Shown here: positions 1 to 10,074 of the stretch, one piece after another
Layout of the letters: each line of letters starts with the position of its first letter
How positions within the stretch are numbered: the first letter of the stretch is position 1
Assembly (NCBI GenBank): GCA_021208265.1
Contig: JAJOJU010000038.1
Location: 1 to 64,000, forward strand
Origin: Alphaproteobacteria bacterium
Lineage (GTDB): Bacteria; Pseudomonadota; Alphaproteobacteria; Micavibrionales; Micavibrionaceae
DNA: 64,000 nt
Reading direction: 5' to 3'
The notes under the pieces: model-generated
The model's input: the letters and a program-made list of their open reading frames with translations, nothing else
Databases searched by the model: none
What the model was told of the DNA's origin: nothing
Position numbers and translations under genes: made by a program

Positions 1-50
1 GGGCTGCCGGGGCAAGAGGTAAGTCTTTTTTTCCCCGGTTACTCACACCC

Positions 51-539
51 TTACATGCGGGCGGCAAGCGGCAAAGACGCATAATGCGCGTGGGTGATGC
101 AACCGCCAGTGCATCGGCTTCATCCGCCGTCGGCGTGCCGCAAGCCGGAAGCAGCACCTTCACCATCATGCCCATCTGCACCTTGGCGGCGTGCCCCGCC
201 CCCACGATGGATTTTTTGATGGTATTGGCGCTGTATTCAGAAACGCTCAGGCCGCATAGCGCGGGCACAGCCATGGCCACCCCCCCGTGCCTGCCCCAGT
301 TTCAAGGCCGAAGCAGGGTTACGATTGACGAAGGTTTCCTCAATTGCGGCGCTATCAGGCTCGTATGTTTTGATGATTTTCAGGATCCCCTCATGAATTT
401 CGGCAAGGCGGCGCGCCATATCATCGCCCACATTCGTAGCAATATGCCCGCATGCGATAAATTTCAGCGCATGTCCTTCACTTTCGATGATGCCCCAGCC
501 GCATTTTTGAAGGCCGGGGTCAATGCCGAGAATTCTCAT
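51..539 (-). CDS. ruvC: Holliday junction endodeoxyribonuclease RuvC (single frameshift near 285-291)
   Basis: N-term MRILGIDPGLQKCGWGII...AAIEETFVNRNPASALKLGQARG is typical RuvC. It continues in another frame as VAMAVPALCGLSVSEYSANTIKKSIVGAGHAAKVQMGMM...DEADALAVAITHAHY to a stop at 51-53. The break is at a run of 7 C. Confidence 0.9.
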
Positions 540-548
540 GCCGCCAGT

Positions 549-1304
549 TTAACCCGCCGCCAGCAGTTTTTCCATCACGGCATCGCTGACTTCGAAATTG
601 GTGGTCACGCTCTGTACGTCATCGTTATCTTCCAGAAGATCCACCAGCTTCATGATGCTCTGGGCCTGCTCTTCATCGACTTCGGCTTTTACATTGGGTT
701 TCCAGACAAGACCCGCACTTTCCGGCTCACCAAACTTTTCTTCCAGCGCGTCACGCACGGCGGCGAAATCATCAGGTTCGCAGGTGATTTCATGCCCTTC
801 ATCATCACTTTCCACGTTGGACGCCCCGGCCTCCAGCGCCGCTTCAAACATATCATCGGCGGAGGCTTTAGCTGCTGGGAACACCACCTGCCCCACACGG
901 TCGAACATAAAGCCCACGGAGCCTGTTTCACCCAGATTGCCCCCTACCTTGGTGAAGTATGAGCGCACCTCACCCGCTGTGCGGTTTTTGTTATCGGTCA
1001 GCGCTTCCACAATAACCGCCACACCGCCGGGACCGTATCCTTCATAGCGCATCTCCACGTAGTCACTGGTATCGCCGCCGCCCAGGCCGTTTTGCACAGC
1101 CTTTTCAATATTGGCCTTGGGCATGGATTGCCCGCGCGCCGTGGCAATAGCCAAGCGCAGCCTTGGGTTCATGTCGGGGTCGCCGCCGCCGATTTTTGCT
1201 GCCACGGCAATCTCGCGCCCCAGCTTGGCAAAAATTTTTGCGCGCTTTGCATCTTGCGCACCTTTACGATGCATAATATTTTTAAATGCGGAATGTCCTG
1301 CCAT
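549..1304 (-). CDS. yebC: YebC/PmpR family regulatory protein
   Basis: [43 protein letters not shown]... is the classic YebC N-terminus; adjacent to ruvC as in many proteobacteria. Confidence 0.95.
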   Translation of the reverse strand: MAGHSAFKNIMHRKGAQDAKRAKIFAKLGREIAVAAKIGGGDPDMNPRLRLAIATARGQSMPKANIEKAVQNGLGGGDTSDYVEMRYEGYGPGGVAVIVEALTDNKNRTAGEVRSYFTKVGGNLGETGSVGFMFDRVGQVVFPAAKASADDMFEAALEAGASNVESDDEGHEITCEPDDFAAVRDALEEKFGEPESAGLVWKPNVKAEVDEEQAQSIMKLVDLLEDNDDVQSVTTNFEVSDAVMEKLLAAG

Positions 1305-1468
1305 TTCTCGTGTATCCTAAAGTACATAAGTGAAAAGTTCAGATTTTATAGCGCCTTCTTAATATCTTCTCAATAATCCTTATGCGAGAATTTAAAAATT
1401 AGCATAAATCAAATACATGAGCCTGAAGTTGTCACAGGCTGAAAAGAAATTTTGGATACCGGATTTTT

Positions 1469-2020
1469 ATGACCTACCAATTTTACGGGATAAATATCCT
1501 GATCGTTGAAGATAACCAACCGATGCTGGATATTACAAAATCCATCTTGCTGACCTTCGGTGTGGGGCGCGTAATTACAGCCCGCAATGGGGAAACCGGC
1601 TTTAAGGAATTCTGTAACTATAACCCCGATCTGGTTATTGCCGACTGGATGATGACCCCGATGGACGGCATCACCCTCACCAGGCTTATCCGTACAGATA
1701 AACGCAGCCCCAACCAGTTTTGCCCGGTTATCCTGATGACAGGGTTTAGTGAGCGCCGCCGCGTTATTCAGGCGCGGGATGCCGGGGTAACGGAATTCCT
1801 TGTAAAGCCCTTCAATGCTCGCGATATGTATCGCCGGATTACTCAGGTGATAGAGCGCCCCCGCCAGTTCGTAAAATCAGACGAGTTTTTTGGCCCGGAT
1901 CGCCGCCGCAAAAATACCGATAGCTATAGCGGCCCCATGCGCCGGGAAAGCGATATTTCCGGCCAGCGTGAATCGTATGAGCTGGACATAGACATCACTC
2001 CGCATAAAAAGGACTCTTAA
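1469..2020 (+). CDS. Response regulator receiver domain protein
   Basis: INILIVEDNQPMLDITKSILLTFG...DLVIADWMMTPMDGITLTRLIR...FLVKPFNARDM: CheY-like receiver motifs. Confidence 0.9.
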   Translation: MTYQFYGINILIVEDNQPMLDITKSILLTFGVGRVITARNGETGFKEFCNYNPDLVIADWMMTPMDGITLTRLIRTDKRSPNQFCPVILMTGFSERRRVIQARDAGVTEFLVKPFNARDMYRRITQVIERPRQFVKSDEFFGPDRRRKNTDSYSGPMRRESDISGQRESYELDIDITPHKKDS

Positions 2021-2023
2021 TCC

Positions 2024-2554
2024 ATGAACCAGTTTAACCGCCCTGTGCTGCGTAAAGCAGAATTCATCAAGCCGCCGAATATCCTGAAGGCGAAAGTCGG
2101 CAGCGGCGGCCTAGGGGATGACATTTTAAATAAGGCTGAAAAGCTTTTAGCGGAAAACACTGTGGATTTTCAGCCCTTGGGTGAAATGTATCTGGACAGC
2201 CTCGCCCGCGGGATTCAGGAAGCACGGGAAAATATTAGAGGTGATGATCAGGAGCCCATCATCGCGGGAATGCTCTACCCCGGCATGCAGCTTAAGGGAA
2301 ATGGCGGCATGTTTCATTATCCGCTTGTCACTACGATTGCTGATACGCTGATCCAGTATCTTGAGGTTATCGAGCGCGTGGATGAAGAGGTGCTGGAGAT
2401 CGTCCAAGGTTATCACACAACATTACGGGCTGTTGTTATGGGCCGCATTAAAGGTGATGGCGGAGAGCATGGACGTGAGCTGCATCGGGCACTTCTAGAA
2501 GCATGCGAGCGTTATTTCTCCAAACACCCCGATAACAAACAGGCCAGTGCTTGA
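2024..2554 (+). CDS. Conserved-looking hypothetical protein, probably cotranscribed with the response regulator
   Basis: 176-aa ORF starting 3 nt after the upstream stop; no recognised domain. Confidence 0.6.
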   Translation: MNQFNRPVLRKAEFIKPPNILKAKVGSGGLGDDILNKAEKLLAENTVDFQPLGEMYLDSLARGIQEARENIRGDDQEPIIAGMLYPGMQLKGNGGMFHYPLVTTIADTLIQYLEVIERVDEEVLEIVQGYHTTLRAVVMGRIKGDGGEHGRELHRALLEACERYFSKHPDNKQASA

Positions 2555-2600
2555 CAGAGCCTGCACTTCCTCTCACTCTATCTAGAAACGGGAGGAAATA

Positions 2601-2989
2601 ATGTCTAATCAAAAATTGGTTCTGCAGACTGAAATATCAGAAAAGGTGAAGGCCGCCCTGGAGTCGGATCTTCAGGGTAAAGACAAAAAAAGTTTAATCA
2701 TTTTTCGATTCCCCAGTCGGATATGAAACGCGTTTTCACTGTTATTGCTAACCAATACGGCAAGGATTCTGATGTCAGCAAAAATATATATCTGGATGCG
2801 CAGGGGCAGATATATGTCCGGGTAGATGCTTACCGTGAAATCAACCAGATGCGCGCCGGTTTTGCTCGTGCCGCAACGGGGGATGATATGGCCGCAAAGA
2901 TCAAGAATGCTTATGAAGATGCTTTTCAGGCGGCAGAAGATCATACACCGCTACTTTCGCAGGGTGCTTTAAAGCCCATTCTGGATTAA
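2601..2989 (+). CDS. Small hypothetical protein, apparently frameshifted at an A-run (~2686)
   Basis: MSNQKLVLQTEISEKVKAALESDLQGKDKK... after a GGAGG site joins MKRVFTVIANQYGKDSDVSKNIY... if the 7-A run is lengthened by one A. Confidence 0.5.
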
Positions 2990-2994
2990 GCGCA

Positions 2995-3810
2995 TTACAG
3001 CAAAGGGATCGTGTTTTTAAGGCGCGGGCCCACACGCACAGGCTCAATCGCCTTGCAGAGGCCTGTGTTTTCATCCGTTACAATAAACGTGCCGCACAGC
3101 GTGGCTTCCCCGCCGGAAGGGATCATTTTTTCGCCCGGCATTTTCTTGACGAATTTTTGGATGGGGATGTCCTTGCGTACGCCGATCACGCTATCAAAAT
3201 CACCCGTCATCCCGGCATCTGTTTGATAGCCCGTACCGCCGTTCAGAATATGTGCATCTGCTGTGGGGATATGGGTGTGGGTTCCCACCAGCGCTGAAAT
3301 CCGACCATCCAGATAATGCGCCATCGACATTTTTTCACTGGAAGCTTCACCATGAAGATCCACAAAAATTGCCTGCACCGTTTGCCCCAACTTTTCCCGC
3401 GATACGATTTCATCCAGCACGCGGAACGGATCGTCAATCGGGTCCATAAATACACGGCACATCGCATTTATAATCAATATTTTATCGCCATTATTTAATG
3501 TTATTTTATAAGCACCGTTGCCGGGGGTTCCGGGTGGAAAATTAGCCGGACGCAGCAGTTTTTCATCACGCGCGATATAGGGAATTATCTCGCGCTGATC
3601 CCAGATATGATTGCCGGACGTAATGCAATCCACGCCCAGATCATAAAACTCCTTACACATTTTCTCTGTAATGCCGATACCATGCGCGGCGTTTTCACCG
3701 TTCACGATGACCACATCAGGTTTCAGCTTGTCCTTGAGGGACGGAAGATAGTTAGCCAGAGCCTCTCGCCCTGCCCGCCCGTAAATATCACCGATAAAGA
3801 GAATGCGCAT
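2995..3810 (-). CDS. YmdB/TIGR00282-type metallophosphoesterase
   Basis: MRILFIGDIYGRAGREAL...VVIVNGENAAHGIGITEKMCKEFYDLGVDCITSGNHIWDQREI. Confidence 0.9.
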   Translation of the reverse strand: MRILFIGDIYGRAGREALANYLPSLKDKLKPDVVIVNGENAAHGIGITEKMCKEFYDLGVDCITSGNHIWDQREIIPYIARDEKLLRPANFPPGTPGNGAYKITLNNGDKILIINAMCRVFMDPIDDPFRVLDEIVSREKLGQTVQAIFVDLHGEASSEKMSMAHYLDGRISALVGTHTHIPTADAHILNGGTGYQTDAGMTGDFDSVIGVRKDIPIQKFVKKMPGEKMIPSGGEATLCGTFIVTDENTGLCKAIEPVRVGPRLKNTIPLL

Positions 3811-3831
3811 AAGCCTGTTATAGCGCCGTTT

Positions 3832-4404
3832 TTACAAATCGCCATAAAAATGTGCGCTTTGCGGGGTAATCACCCAGTCCAGACGCTGGTCATGTTCCTC
3901 ACGCGGCAGATTAAACAACACAGCCTGCGTGGCATAAGCCATGCCCACAGCGATAACAGTCTTCTTTTTACGTAGCGCCTCAAGCGTGGCGTCATAATAA
4001 CCACCGCCCTGCCCCAATCTAATACCGCGGCGATCAAACGCGAGCAGCGGCACGATTACGATATCCGGCTCCACAATGTTCCGCGCCACAGGCTGCATGA
4101 TGCCGTAGGGGCCAGGGGCCAGAGCTTCCTCATCCCGCCACAGAACAAAGTCCATAACCTTGCTGCCTTCCCGCATGACAGGCAGCGCACATCCAATCCC
4201 GGCTGCCAGCAATTTTTCCATGGCAGGACGCGGGTCAAATTCCCGCCCCTTGGGCCAGTAAGCAGCCACAATCTGGTCTTTTTGTGGTTTAAGGGAATCC
4301 CAGAACAGACGGGCGGCCTCTTCGGTGTTTTCATGCGCGGGGTCAATCCGCGCGCGGTGGCGGCGGGCTTCGGTACGGAGAATGTCTTTTTGGAAATCTG
4401 TCAT
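3832..4404 (-). CDS. 5-formyltetrahydrofolate cyclo-ligase
   Basis: MTDFQKDILRTEARRHRARI...FDRRGIRLGQGGGYYDATLEALR; the GxGxGYYD motif is typical. The listed ORF extends upstream of the likely start. Confidence 0.88.
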   Translation of the reverse strand: MTDFQKDILRTEARRHRARIDPAHENTEEAARLFWDSLKPQKDQIVAAYWPKGREFDPRPAMEKLLAAGIGCALPVMREGSKVMDFVLWRDEEALAPGPYGIMQPVARNIVEPDIVIVPLLAFDRRGIRLGQGGGYYDATLEALRKKKTVIAVGMAYATQAVLFNLPREEHDQRLDWVITPQSAHFYGDL

Positions 4405-4411
4405 GACGAAA

Positions 4412-4590
4412 TAAGAGTAAGGGCGCCGCGTGAGCCGTGTCCGCTCGGAATCCTCGCGTGGGCCCTGTAAGACAGGTGGGCGCCGTATATCCCAGGCCAC
4501 GGCCTTAGGACAGGGACAGCTCCCTAGTACGAGAACGTATCGGCCAACGGAATTAAGGCGAATTCACGCACTCCGCAGCAAACCCTTATG
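4412..4590 (-). ncRNA. ssrS: Candidate 6S RNA (ssrS); boundaries approximate
   Basis: ~180 nt GC-rich, hairpin-rich non-coding stretch directly upstream of 5-FCL, with zapA nearby; that is the conserved position of 6S RNA. Contains complementary arms such as ACCTGT..ACAGG. No covariance model was run. Confidence 0.55.
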
Positions 4591-4713
4591 GCAATGAGTT
4601 AGCACATGCATCATAGTTTTTCCACTAAAACCCACACGAAAAACCCTGCCGGGGGTTTTCAGCAATATTATTTCATGTTTAGAATGGGCATGGTTTCACA
4701 TCGGATAATAGAC

Positions 4714-6012
4714 ATGTCTCAAGCAGCACAAACACTTTCACAATACGACTCGCATCTGGCGCGCAATTATAAACCCATGGAAGGGTTCACGATTGCGGGT
4801 TCCTACGCGCAGTACGTGATTGACACCACAGGCACTTATAAGCTTGATGGTCTAAGCTGCTACGGCGCTGTAAACTTCGGGCATAAGCACCCCAAGATTG
4901 TTGAAGCGGTTCTTAAAACGCTGGAAACCCCGGAATTCTTTGTGAAGGAAGTCAGCAACGGTACGGCCAAACCCGGCTTCCGCCATGGCGCGAATGATGG
5001 CTTCGGTGGCCTTACAGCCGTCTCCCGTAACTTCCGCACCGAAGCGGCTGAAAAATTTGCCGACCGCATATGCGGGTTGACGGGCTATGACCGCATGCTG
5101 CCATCATCCGGCGGAGCGGAAGCCGTGGAAACGGCCGTTAAATCCATCCGCCGCTGGGGCTGCGATGTGAAGGGCATTCCCGATGGCAAGCAGTTAATCG
5201 TGGTGGCGGATGATTGCTTCCATGGGCGCACCACCACCATCATCAGCTTTTCCAGTGACCCCACTGCCAAGCATGGCTATGGCCCCCTCACCCCCGGTTT
5301 CTTAAAAGTGCCGTTCGGTGATGCCGAAGCGCTTGAAAAAATATTCGATGAGCGCGGCACAGAAATCGCCGGCTTCCTTGTTGAACCTGTACAGGGCGAA
5401 GGCGGCGTTATTGTGCCGCCGAAAGGTTATCTGACGAAATGTCAGGAGCTTTGTAAGAAACACAATATCATGTTCGTTCTGGATGAAATTCAGAGCGGTA
5501 TGGGCCGCACGGGCCGTAATTTTGCTTACGAACATGAACTTAAAACGCGGCCCGACGGTATTATTCTGGCGAAGGCTCTTTCAGGCGGCATGGTGCCCCT
5601 CTCCGCCTTTGTGGCGAATGATTACCTGCTGGATGCAATGACGGTCGGCACACACGGTTCCACCTATGGCGGGAACCCCATGGCTTCCCTGATTGGCATT
5701 GCCGCGCTGGATGTTCTGGTGAACGAACATATGGCAGAGAAAAGTGCTGAGCTGGGCGAATTGCTGATGACCGAGCTGCAAAAGCTGGATGAACCCGCCA
5801 TTAAGGATATCCGCGGGCAAGGCCTCTGGGTGGGGCTTGAGCTGGAAAGCGACAAAAAAGCCAAGGAGTTTGCGCGTATTATCTCCGTGGATGAACATAT
5901 CATCGTGAAAGATAACCGCGACGTTGTGCGTCTATCTCCGCCTTTCTGCACCACCAAAGAAGAAATTAAAATGATGGCGCAAGCTGTGCAGCGCGTGGTC
6001 AAGCAACTCTAA
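4714..6012 (+). CDS. Class III (PLP-dependent) aminotransferase, diaminobutyrate/4-aminobutyrate aminotransferase-like
   Basis: GLSCYGAVNFGHKHPKI...FVLDEIQSGMGRTGRNFAYEH...DGIILAKALSGGMVPLSAFVA; PLP-lysine motif. Confidence 0.85.
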   Translation: MSQAAQTLSQYDSHLARNYKPMEGFTIAGSYAQYVIDTTGTYKLDGLSCYGAVNFGHKHPKIVEAVLKTLETPEFFVKEVSNGTAKPGFRHGANDGFGGLTAVSRNFRTEAAEKFADRICGLTGYDRMLPSSGGAEAVETAVKSIRRWGCDVKGIPDGKQLIVVADDCFHGRTTTIISFSSDPTAKHGYGPLTPGFLKVPFGDAEALEKIFDERGTEIAGFLVEPVQGEGGVIVPPKGYLTKCQELCKKHNIMFVLDEIQSGMGRTGRNFAYEHELKTRPDGIILAKALSGGMVPLSAFVANDYLLDAMTVGTHGSTYGGNPMASLIGIAALDVLVNEHMAEKSAELGELLMTELQKLDEPAIKDIRGQGLWVGLELESDKKAKEFARIISVDEHIIVKDNRDVVRLSPPFCTTKEEIKMMAQAVQRVVKQL

Positions 6013-6017
6013 ATAAA

Positions 6018-6052
6018 AACGCCCGCAAGCCGATAGCTGTGGGCGCATTTTT
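6018..6052 (+). terminator. Rho-independent terminator after the aminotransferase
   Basis: aacgcccgca-agccgatagc-tgtgggcgcattttt hairpin plus T-run. Confidence 0.65.
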
Positions 6053-6069
6053 CTATGTATCTACGGCTA

Positions 6070-6402
6070 TTATTTCGCCATCTTCGCGGCAATGGCTTCA
6101 ATACGCCCAGCCAGATGATCAATGGCATTAACAATCAGGGCTTCATCTTCAACGGAAGTAGCGATGCCACCCTCAGGGGCATTGCCATTAGCCACGTGCT
6201 TTTTAAGCTCCATGACCTCATCAGCCAGCATCAATGATGTAAGCACCAACAAATGTGATTCGCCGGCTGCGGCGCCCGCGGCGGCGATCTGCTTAACTTT
6301 ATGATCAACATATTGGCCCAGATCAACTACGCGGCCTTCCTGACCGTCATCGCATTCCATGCCGTATTTGCGCCCGTTAATATTTACTGAAACCTCGGCC
6401 AT
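6070..6402 (-). CDS. zapA: Cell division protein ZapA
   Basis: MAEVSVNINGRKYGMECDDGQEGRVVDLGQYVDHKVKQI...LLVLTSLMLADEV. Confidence 0.88.
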   Translation of the reverse strand: MAEVSVNINGRKYGMECDDGQEGRVVDLGQYVDHKVKQIAAAGAAAGESHLLVLTSLMLADEVMELKKHVANGNAPEGGIATSVEDEALIVNAIDHLAGRIEAIAAKMAK

Positions 6403-6403
6403 G

Positions 6404-6664
6404 TTATGCTCCCTTTCCTTTCAACAATTTCTCCACGGCATCAATCGCGTTATCCAAACGCTGAGCAATTACCACATTATTCTGATTGGAAGCCGATGCG
6501 GGAACCGCAGGCGCCGATGAAAACATATCACCCTGCTGGCCCGGCTTATTAGCCATAGTGTAATCCACGTTGAATTCCAAAGTATCAATCGAAGCGTTCA
6601 GTCGCTCCAGAGCCTGTTTGATCGCGTTCACGGCTAAAAGACCTTTCCTGATGAAAGTTTTCAC
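6404..6664 (-). CDS. Small hypothetical coiled-coil protein paired with zapA
   Basis: 86-aa ORF one nucleotide upstream of zapA on the same strand; heptad-like AIKQALERLNASIDTLEFNVDY. Confidence 0.6.
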   Translation of the reverse strand: MKTFIRKGLLAVNAIKQALERLNASIDTLEFNVDYTMANKPGQQGDMFSSAPAVPASASNQNNVVIAQRLDNAIDAVEKLLKGKGA

Positions 6665-6830
6665 TAAAAATTGAAGTCCTGACGTTATCAGGGGGATTCA
6701 AAAAACGTCAAGGGGCATTGGAAAACTTCTTCATTTAACCACAAGAAATCTTGCCAAGAAATCTTGACCAAAGCCCTCTCGCTATGCATTGTAGGGCCAC
6801 ATTCTTCAAAACAAGCGGAGCTTCAATTTT

Positions 6831-8810
6831 ATGGCGGCTGAATCTATGTCCCTTTCCAGCAATCCTGATTACAAAACCATGGCCAATGCCATTCGTGCCC
6901 TTTCGATGGACGCCGTGCAGAAAGCGAATTCCGGCCACCCCGGCATGCCGATGGGGATGGCGGATGTTGCCACCGTTCTTTATTCAAAATTTCTGAAATT
7001 CGACCCGAAAAACCCCGAATGGGCTGACCGCGACCGCTTCGTTCTTTCCGCCGGGCACGGTTCGATGCTGCTTTATGCCCTGAATTACCTGACGGGGTAT
7101 GACGCCATTACGCTGGATGAAATCAAGAATTTCCGTCAATTGAACGCTATTACCGCCGGTCACCCGGAAGTGGAACACCACGCCGGGATCGAAACCACTA
7201 CCGGCCCGCTGGGCCAAGGCATCGCCACCGCAGTCGGTATGGCGATGGCGGAAGCGATTATGGCGGAACGCTTTGGTAAGGACCTGGTCGACCATTATAC
7301 ATACGTGATCGCAGGTGATGGCTGTATGCAGGAAGGCATCAGCCACGAGGCCTGCTCTCTGGCAGGCACCAAGAAGCTCGAAAAGCTAATCGTGCTTTAT
7401 GATGATAACGGCATCACGATTGATGGCCCCACACATCTGTCATTCACCGATGACACCCCTGCCCGTTTCAAGGCCTATGGCTGGGACGTGCAAAGTGTTG
7501 ACGGTCACGACATGGCGGCAGTTGAAAAAGCCATCGCGCACGCCAAAACAACCAAAACGCCAAGTCTGATCTGCTGCAAGACGCAGATCGGTTTCGGGTC
7601 GCCCAACAAAGCCAATTCAGCTTCCGCCCACGGATCACCGCTGGGTGATGATGAAATTGCCCTGACCCGCAAAGCTTTGGGCTGGGATCATGCCCCCTTT
7701 GAAATCCCGGCGGATGTGCTGGAAAGCTGGCGTGCCGTGGGCCGTCAACATGCGGAAACCCAGAAAAACTGGGCTGCCAAACTGGCATCTTCGCCTAAGA
7801 AAGCTGAGTTTGTATCCGCCGTAAGCGGCGATATTTCCGTCAAGGTTTCCCAAATTACCAAGGACCTGAAAGCCAAATACGGTGCTGAGAAACCAAAACT
7901 GGCGACGCGTCAGGCCTCCGGCGATTGTCTGGAAGCCTATGTTCCCGCCATTCCTGAGCTGGTGGGCGGTTCCGCGGACCTCACGGGCTCCAACAACACC
8001 AAAACCAAGCACGTGGCAGCGCCTTATCAATATGTGTATTACGGCGTACGCGAATTCGGCATGGCTGCTGCCATGAACGGTATGGCCCTGCACGGCGGTA
8101 TCGTGCCTTACGGCGGTACGTTCATGGTGTTCACTGATTACTGCCGCCCGGCCATTCGTCTTTCGGCCCTGATGAAACAGCGTGTGGTTTACGTGATGAC
8201 GCACGATTCCATTGGGCTGGGCGAAGATGGCCCCACACACCAACCGGTGGAGCATCTGGCAAGCTTGCGTGCCATGCCGAACGTCAACGTATTCCGCCCC
8301 TGTGATATTATCGAGACAGCAGAATGCTGGGAAATCGCTCTTAATACGCAAGATACCCCATCCATTATGGCGCTGACCCGTCAGGGTATTCCCTGCCTCA
8401 GCGATGACCGCGCTGAGAACATGAGCGCGTACGGCGCGTACATCTTAAAAGAACAAGGTGACAAGCCGGAAGTAACGCTGTTTGCCACGGGTTCCGAAGT
8501 GGAAATCGCGCATGAGGCGTACAACGTTTTGGCGCAGGAAGGCAAAAGCGTACGCCTTGTATCTGTACCCTGTATGGATCTTTTCCTGAGTGGCGATATC
8601 GATAATTTCACCAAGCTGGTTTGTAATGACTCTGTGAAAGTGGCCGTTGAAGCCGGCGTACGTCAGGGCTGGGATGCCATTATCGGCGCTCATAACCCCT
8701 TCATCGGCATGAACAGCTTTGGTGCATCCGCCCCCATCAAAGACCTGTACAACCATTTCGGCATTACAACCGAAGCCGTGCTGGATGCCGTACGTAAAAA
8801 ACTTAAGTAA
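6831..8810 (+). CDS. tkt: Transketolase
   Basis: ANAIRALSMDAVQKANSGHPGMPMGMADVATVLY...GLGEDGPTHQPVEHLASLRAMPN. Confidence 0.97.
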   Translation: MAAESMSLSSNPDYKTMANAIRALSMDAVQKANSGHPGMPMGMADVATVLYSKFLKFDPKNPEWADRDRFVLSAGHGSMLLYALNYLTGYDAITLDEIKNFRQLNAITAGHPEVEHHAGIETTTGPLGQGIATAVGMAMAEAIMAERFGKDLVDHYTYVIAGDGCMQEGISHEACSLAGTKKLEKLIVLYDDNGITIDGPTHLSFTDDTPARFKAYGWDVQSVDGHDMAAVEKAIAHAKTTKTPSLICCKTQIGFGSPNKANSASAHGSPLGDDEIALTRKALGWDHAPFEIPADVLESWRAVGRQHAETQKNWAAKLASSPKKAEFVSAVSGDISVKVSQITKDLKAKYGAEKPKLATRQASGDCLEAYVPAIPELVGGSADLTGSNNTKTKHVAAPYQYVYYGVREFGMAAAMNGMALHGGIVPYGGTFMVFTDYCRPAIRLSALMKQRVVYVMTHDSIGLGEDGPTHQPVEHLASLRAMPNVNVFRPCDIIETAECWEIALNTQDTPSIMALTRQGIPCLSDDRAENMSAYGAYILKEQGDKPEVTLFATGSEVEIAHEAYNVLAQEGKSVRLVSVPCMDLFLSGDIDNFTKLVCNDSVKVAVEAGVRQGWDAIIGAHNPFIGMNSFGASAPIKDLYNHFGITTEAVLDAVRKKLK

Positions 8811-8838
8811 TTAAAAAAATAGAGGAGACAAAAAAGAG

Positions 8839-9846
8839 ATGACGCTGAAAATCGCGATTAACGGGTTTGGACGTATCGGCCGCCTTGTGGCCCGCGCCAT
8901 TTATGAACAGCACCGCACCGATGTGGAATTGGTGGCGGTCAACGACCCCGGCGGTAATTTCTTCCCTCTCCTGAAATATGATTCCATTCATGGCCGCGCC
9001 CCCTTCGATGTACAGCGCAAGGGGGATGACACGATCCTGATTGATCATCATGAAGTCCACCGCTTCCGCGCGCGCGACCCGGAAGAGCTCGACTGGGGGC
9101 GCGAAGGTGCTGATATCGTTCTGGAATGTACGGGCAAGTTCAATGACCGCGAAGGCGCTATGCATCACATCAAGGCGGGCGCAAAGAAAGTTCTGATCTC
9201 CGCCCCTGCGAAGGATGAAGATTTAACAGTCGTTTACGGCGTAAACCACGATTTGATCAAGCGTGAACACACCATTGTTTCCAACGCTTCCTGCACCACG
9301 AACTGCCTGGCCCCTGTGGCCTATGCGCTGAATAAGGAAATCGGTATTGAAAAAGGTTTCATGACAACGATCCACGCTTATACGGGCGATCAAAACCTTG
9401 TCGATTCGTCACACAAAGACCCCTTGCGCGCCCGCGCCGCCGCCATGAGCATGATCCCCACCACCACAGGTGCTGCCAAAGCCGTGGGTAAGGTTCTGCC
9501 GGAACTGGCAGGCAAGCTGGACGGCACATCGGTGCGTGTGCCGGTCGCCAATGTGTCACTGGTGGACTTCAAATTTATTGCCAAAAAGAATGTAACAGCA
9601 GAAGAAATCAACAATGTTGTTAGAAAATACGCCGAAGGACCGCTGAAAGGCGTTCTTGGTGTTTATGATGACCCTTGCGTATCTATTGATTTCAATCATG
9701 ACCCGCATTCATCCATGTTCAATTTGAACGGTACGGTTGTAACTGATGGCAATCTGGTTCGCGTCATGAGCTGGTATGACAATGAATGGGGCTTTTCAAA
9801 CCGCATGCTGGATACGGCTTTGGCAATGCATAAGGCCGGGTACTAA
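8839..9846 (+). CDS. gap: Type I glyceraldehyde-3-phosphate dehydrogenase
   Basis: KIAINGFGRIGRLVARA...SNASCTTNCLAPVAYALN...SWYDNEWGFSNRMLD. Confidence 0.97.
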   Translation: MTLKIAINGFGRIGRLVARAIYEQHRTDVELVAVNDPGGNFFPLLKYDSIHGRAPFDVQRKGDDTILIDHHEVHRFRARDPEELDWGREGADIVLECTGKFNDREGAMHHIKAGAKKVLISAPAKDEDLTVVYGVNHDLIKREHTIVSNASCTTNCLAPVAYALNKEIGIEKGFMTTIHAYTGDQNLVDSSHKDPLRARAAAMSMIPTTTGAAKAVGKVLPELAGKLDGTSVRVPVANVSLVDFKFIAKKNVTAEEINNVVRKYAEGPLKGVLGVYDDPCVSIDFNHDPHSSMFNLNGTVVTDGNLVRVMSWYDNEWGFSNRMLDTALAMHKAGY

Positions 9847-9906
9847 GACAACCTGACATAGATAAAGTCTAAACGTTAAAAAAACTGTAAACTTACAAAA
9901 AATATA

Positions 9907-9935
9907 TTGACGCCAAAAAATGGCAGGTATATAGT
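9907..9935 (+). promoter_or_regulatory. Sigma70-type promoter candidate
   Basis: TTGACG (9907-9912), 17-bp spacer, TATAGT (9930-9935). Confidence 0.6.
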
Positions 9936-9941
9936 TGTGAG

Positions 9942-10012
9942 TCTAAACCGTTCTCCGTGGCGAAACCCGGTCAGAAATTTAGTATAAACTAACCTTTCTG
10001 GCCGGGTTTTAC
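9942..10012 (+). ncRNA. Candidate small RNA (~70 nt) ending in a long terminator hairpin
   Basis: Lies between the 9907-9935 promoter-like element and the hairpin AAACCCGGTCAGAAATTTAGT..ACTAACCTTTCTGGCCGGGTTTT; no ORF. Confidence 0.5.
9963..10010 (+). terminator. Rho-independent terminator
   Basis: aaacccggtcagaaatttagt-ataa-actaacctttctggccgggtttt: long, nearly perfect stem. Confidence 0.75.
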
Positions 10013-10074
10013 GCATTTAAGGGCATCACTGAAAAACTTGCTTAAATTCCCCATTTTGTAGTACTCTTGCGATT

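Noticed and set aside
7635-8351. 238-aa minus-strand ORF inside tkt
   Set aside because: Antisense to intact transketolase; no domain support.
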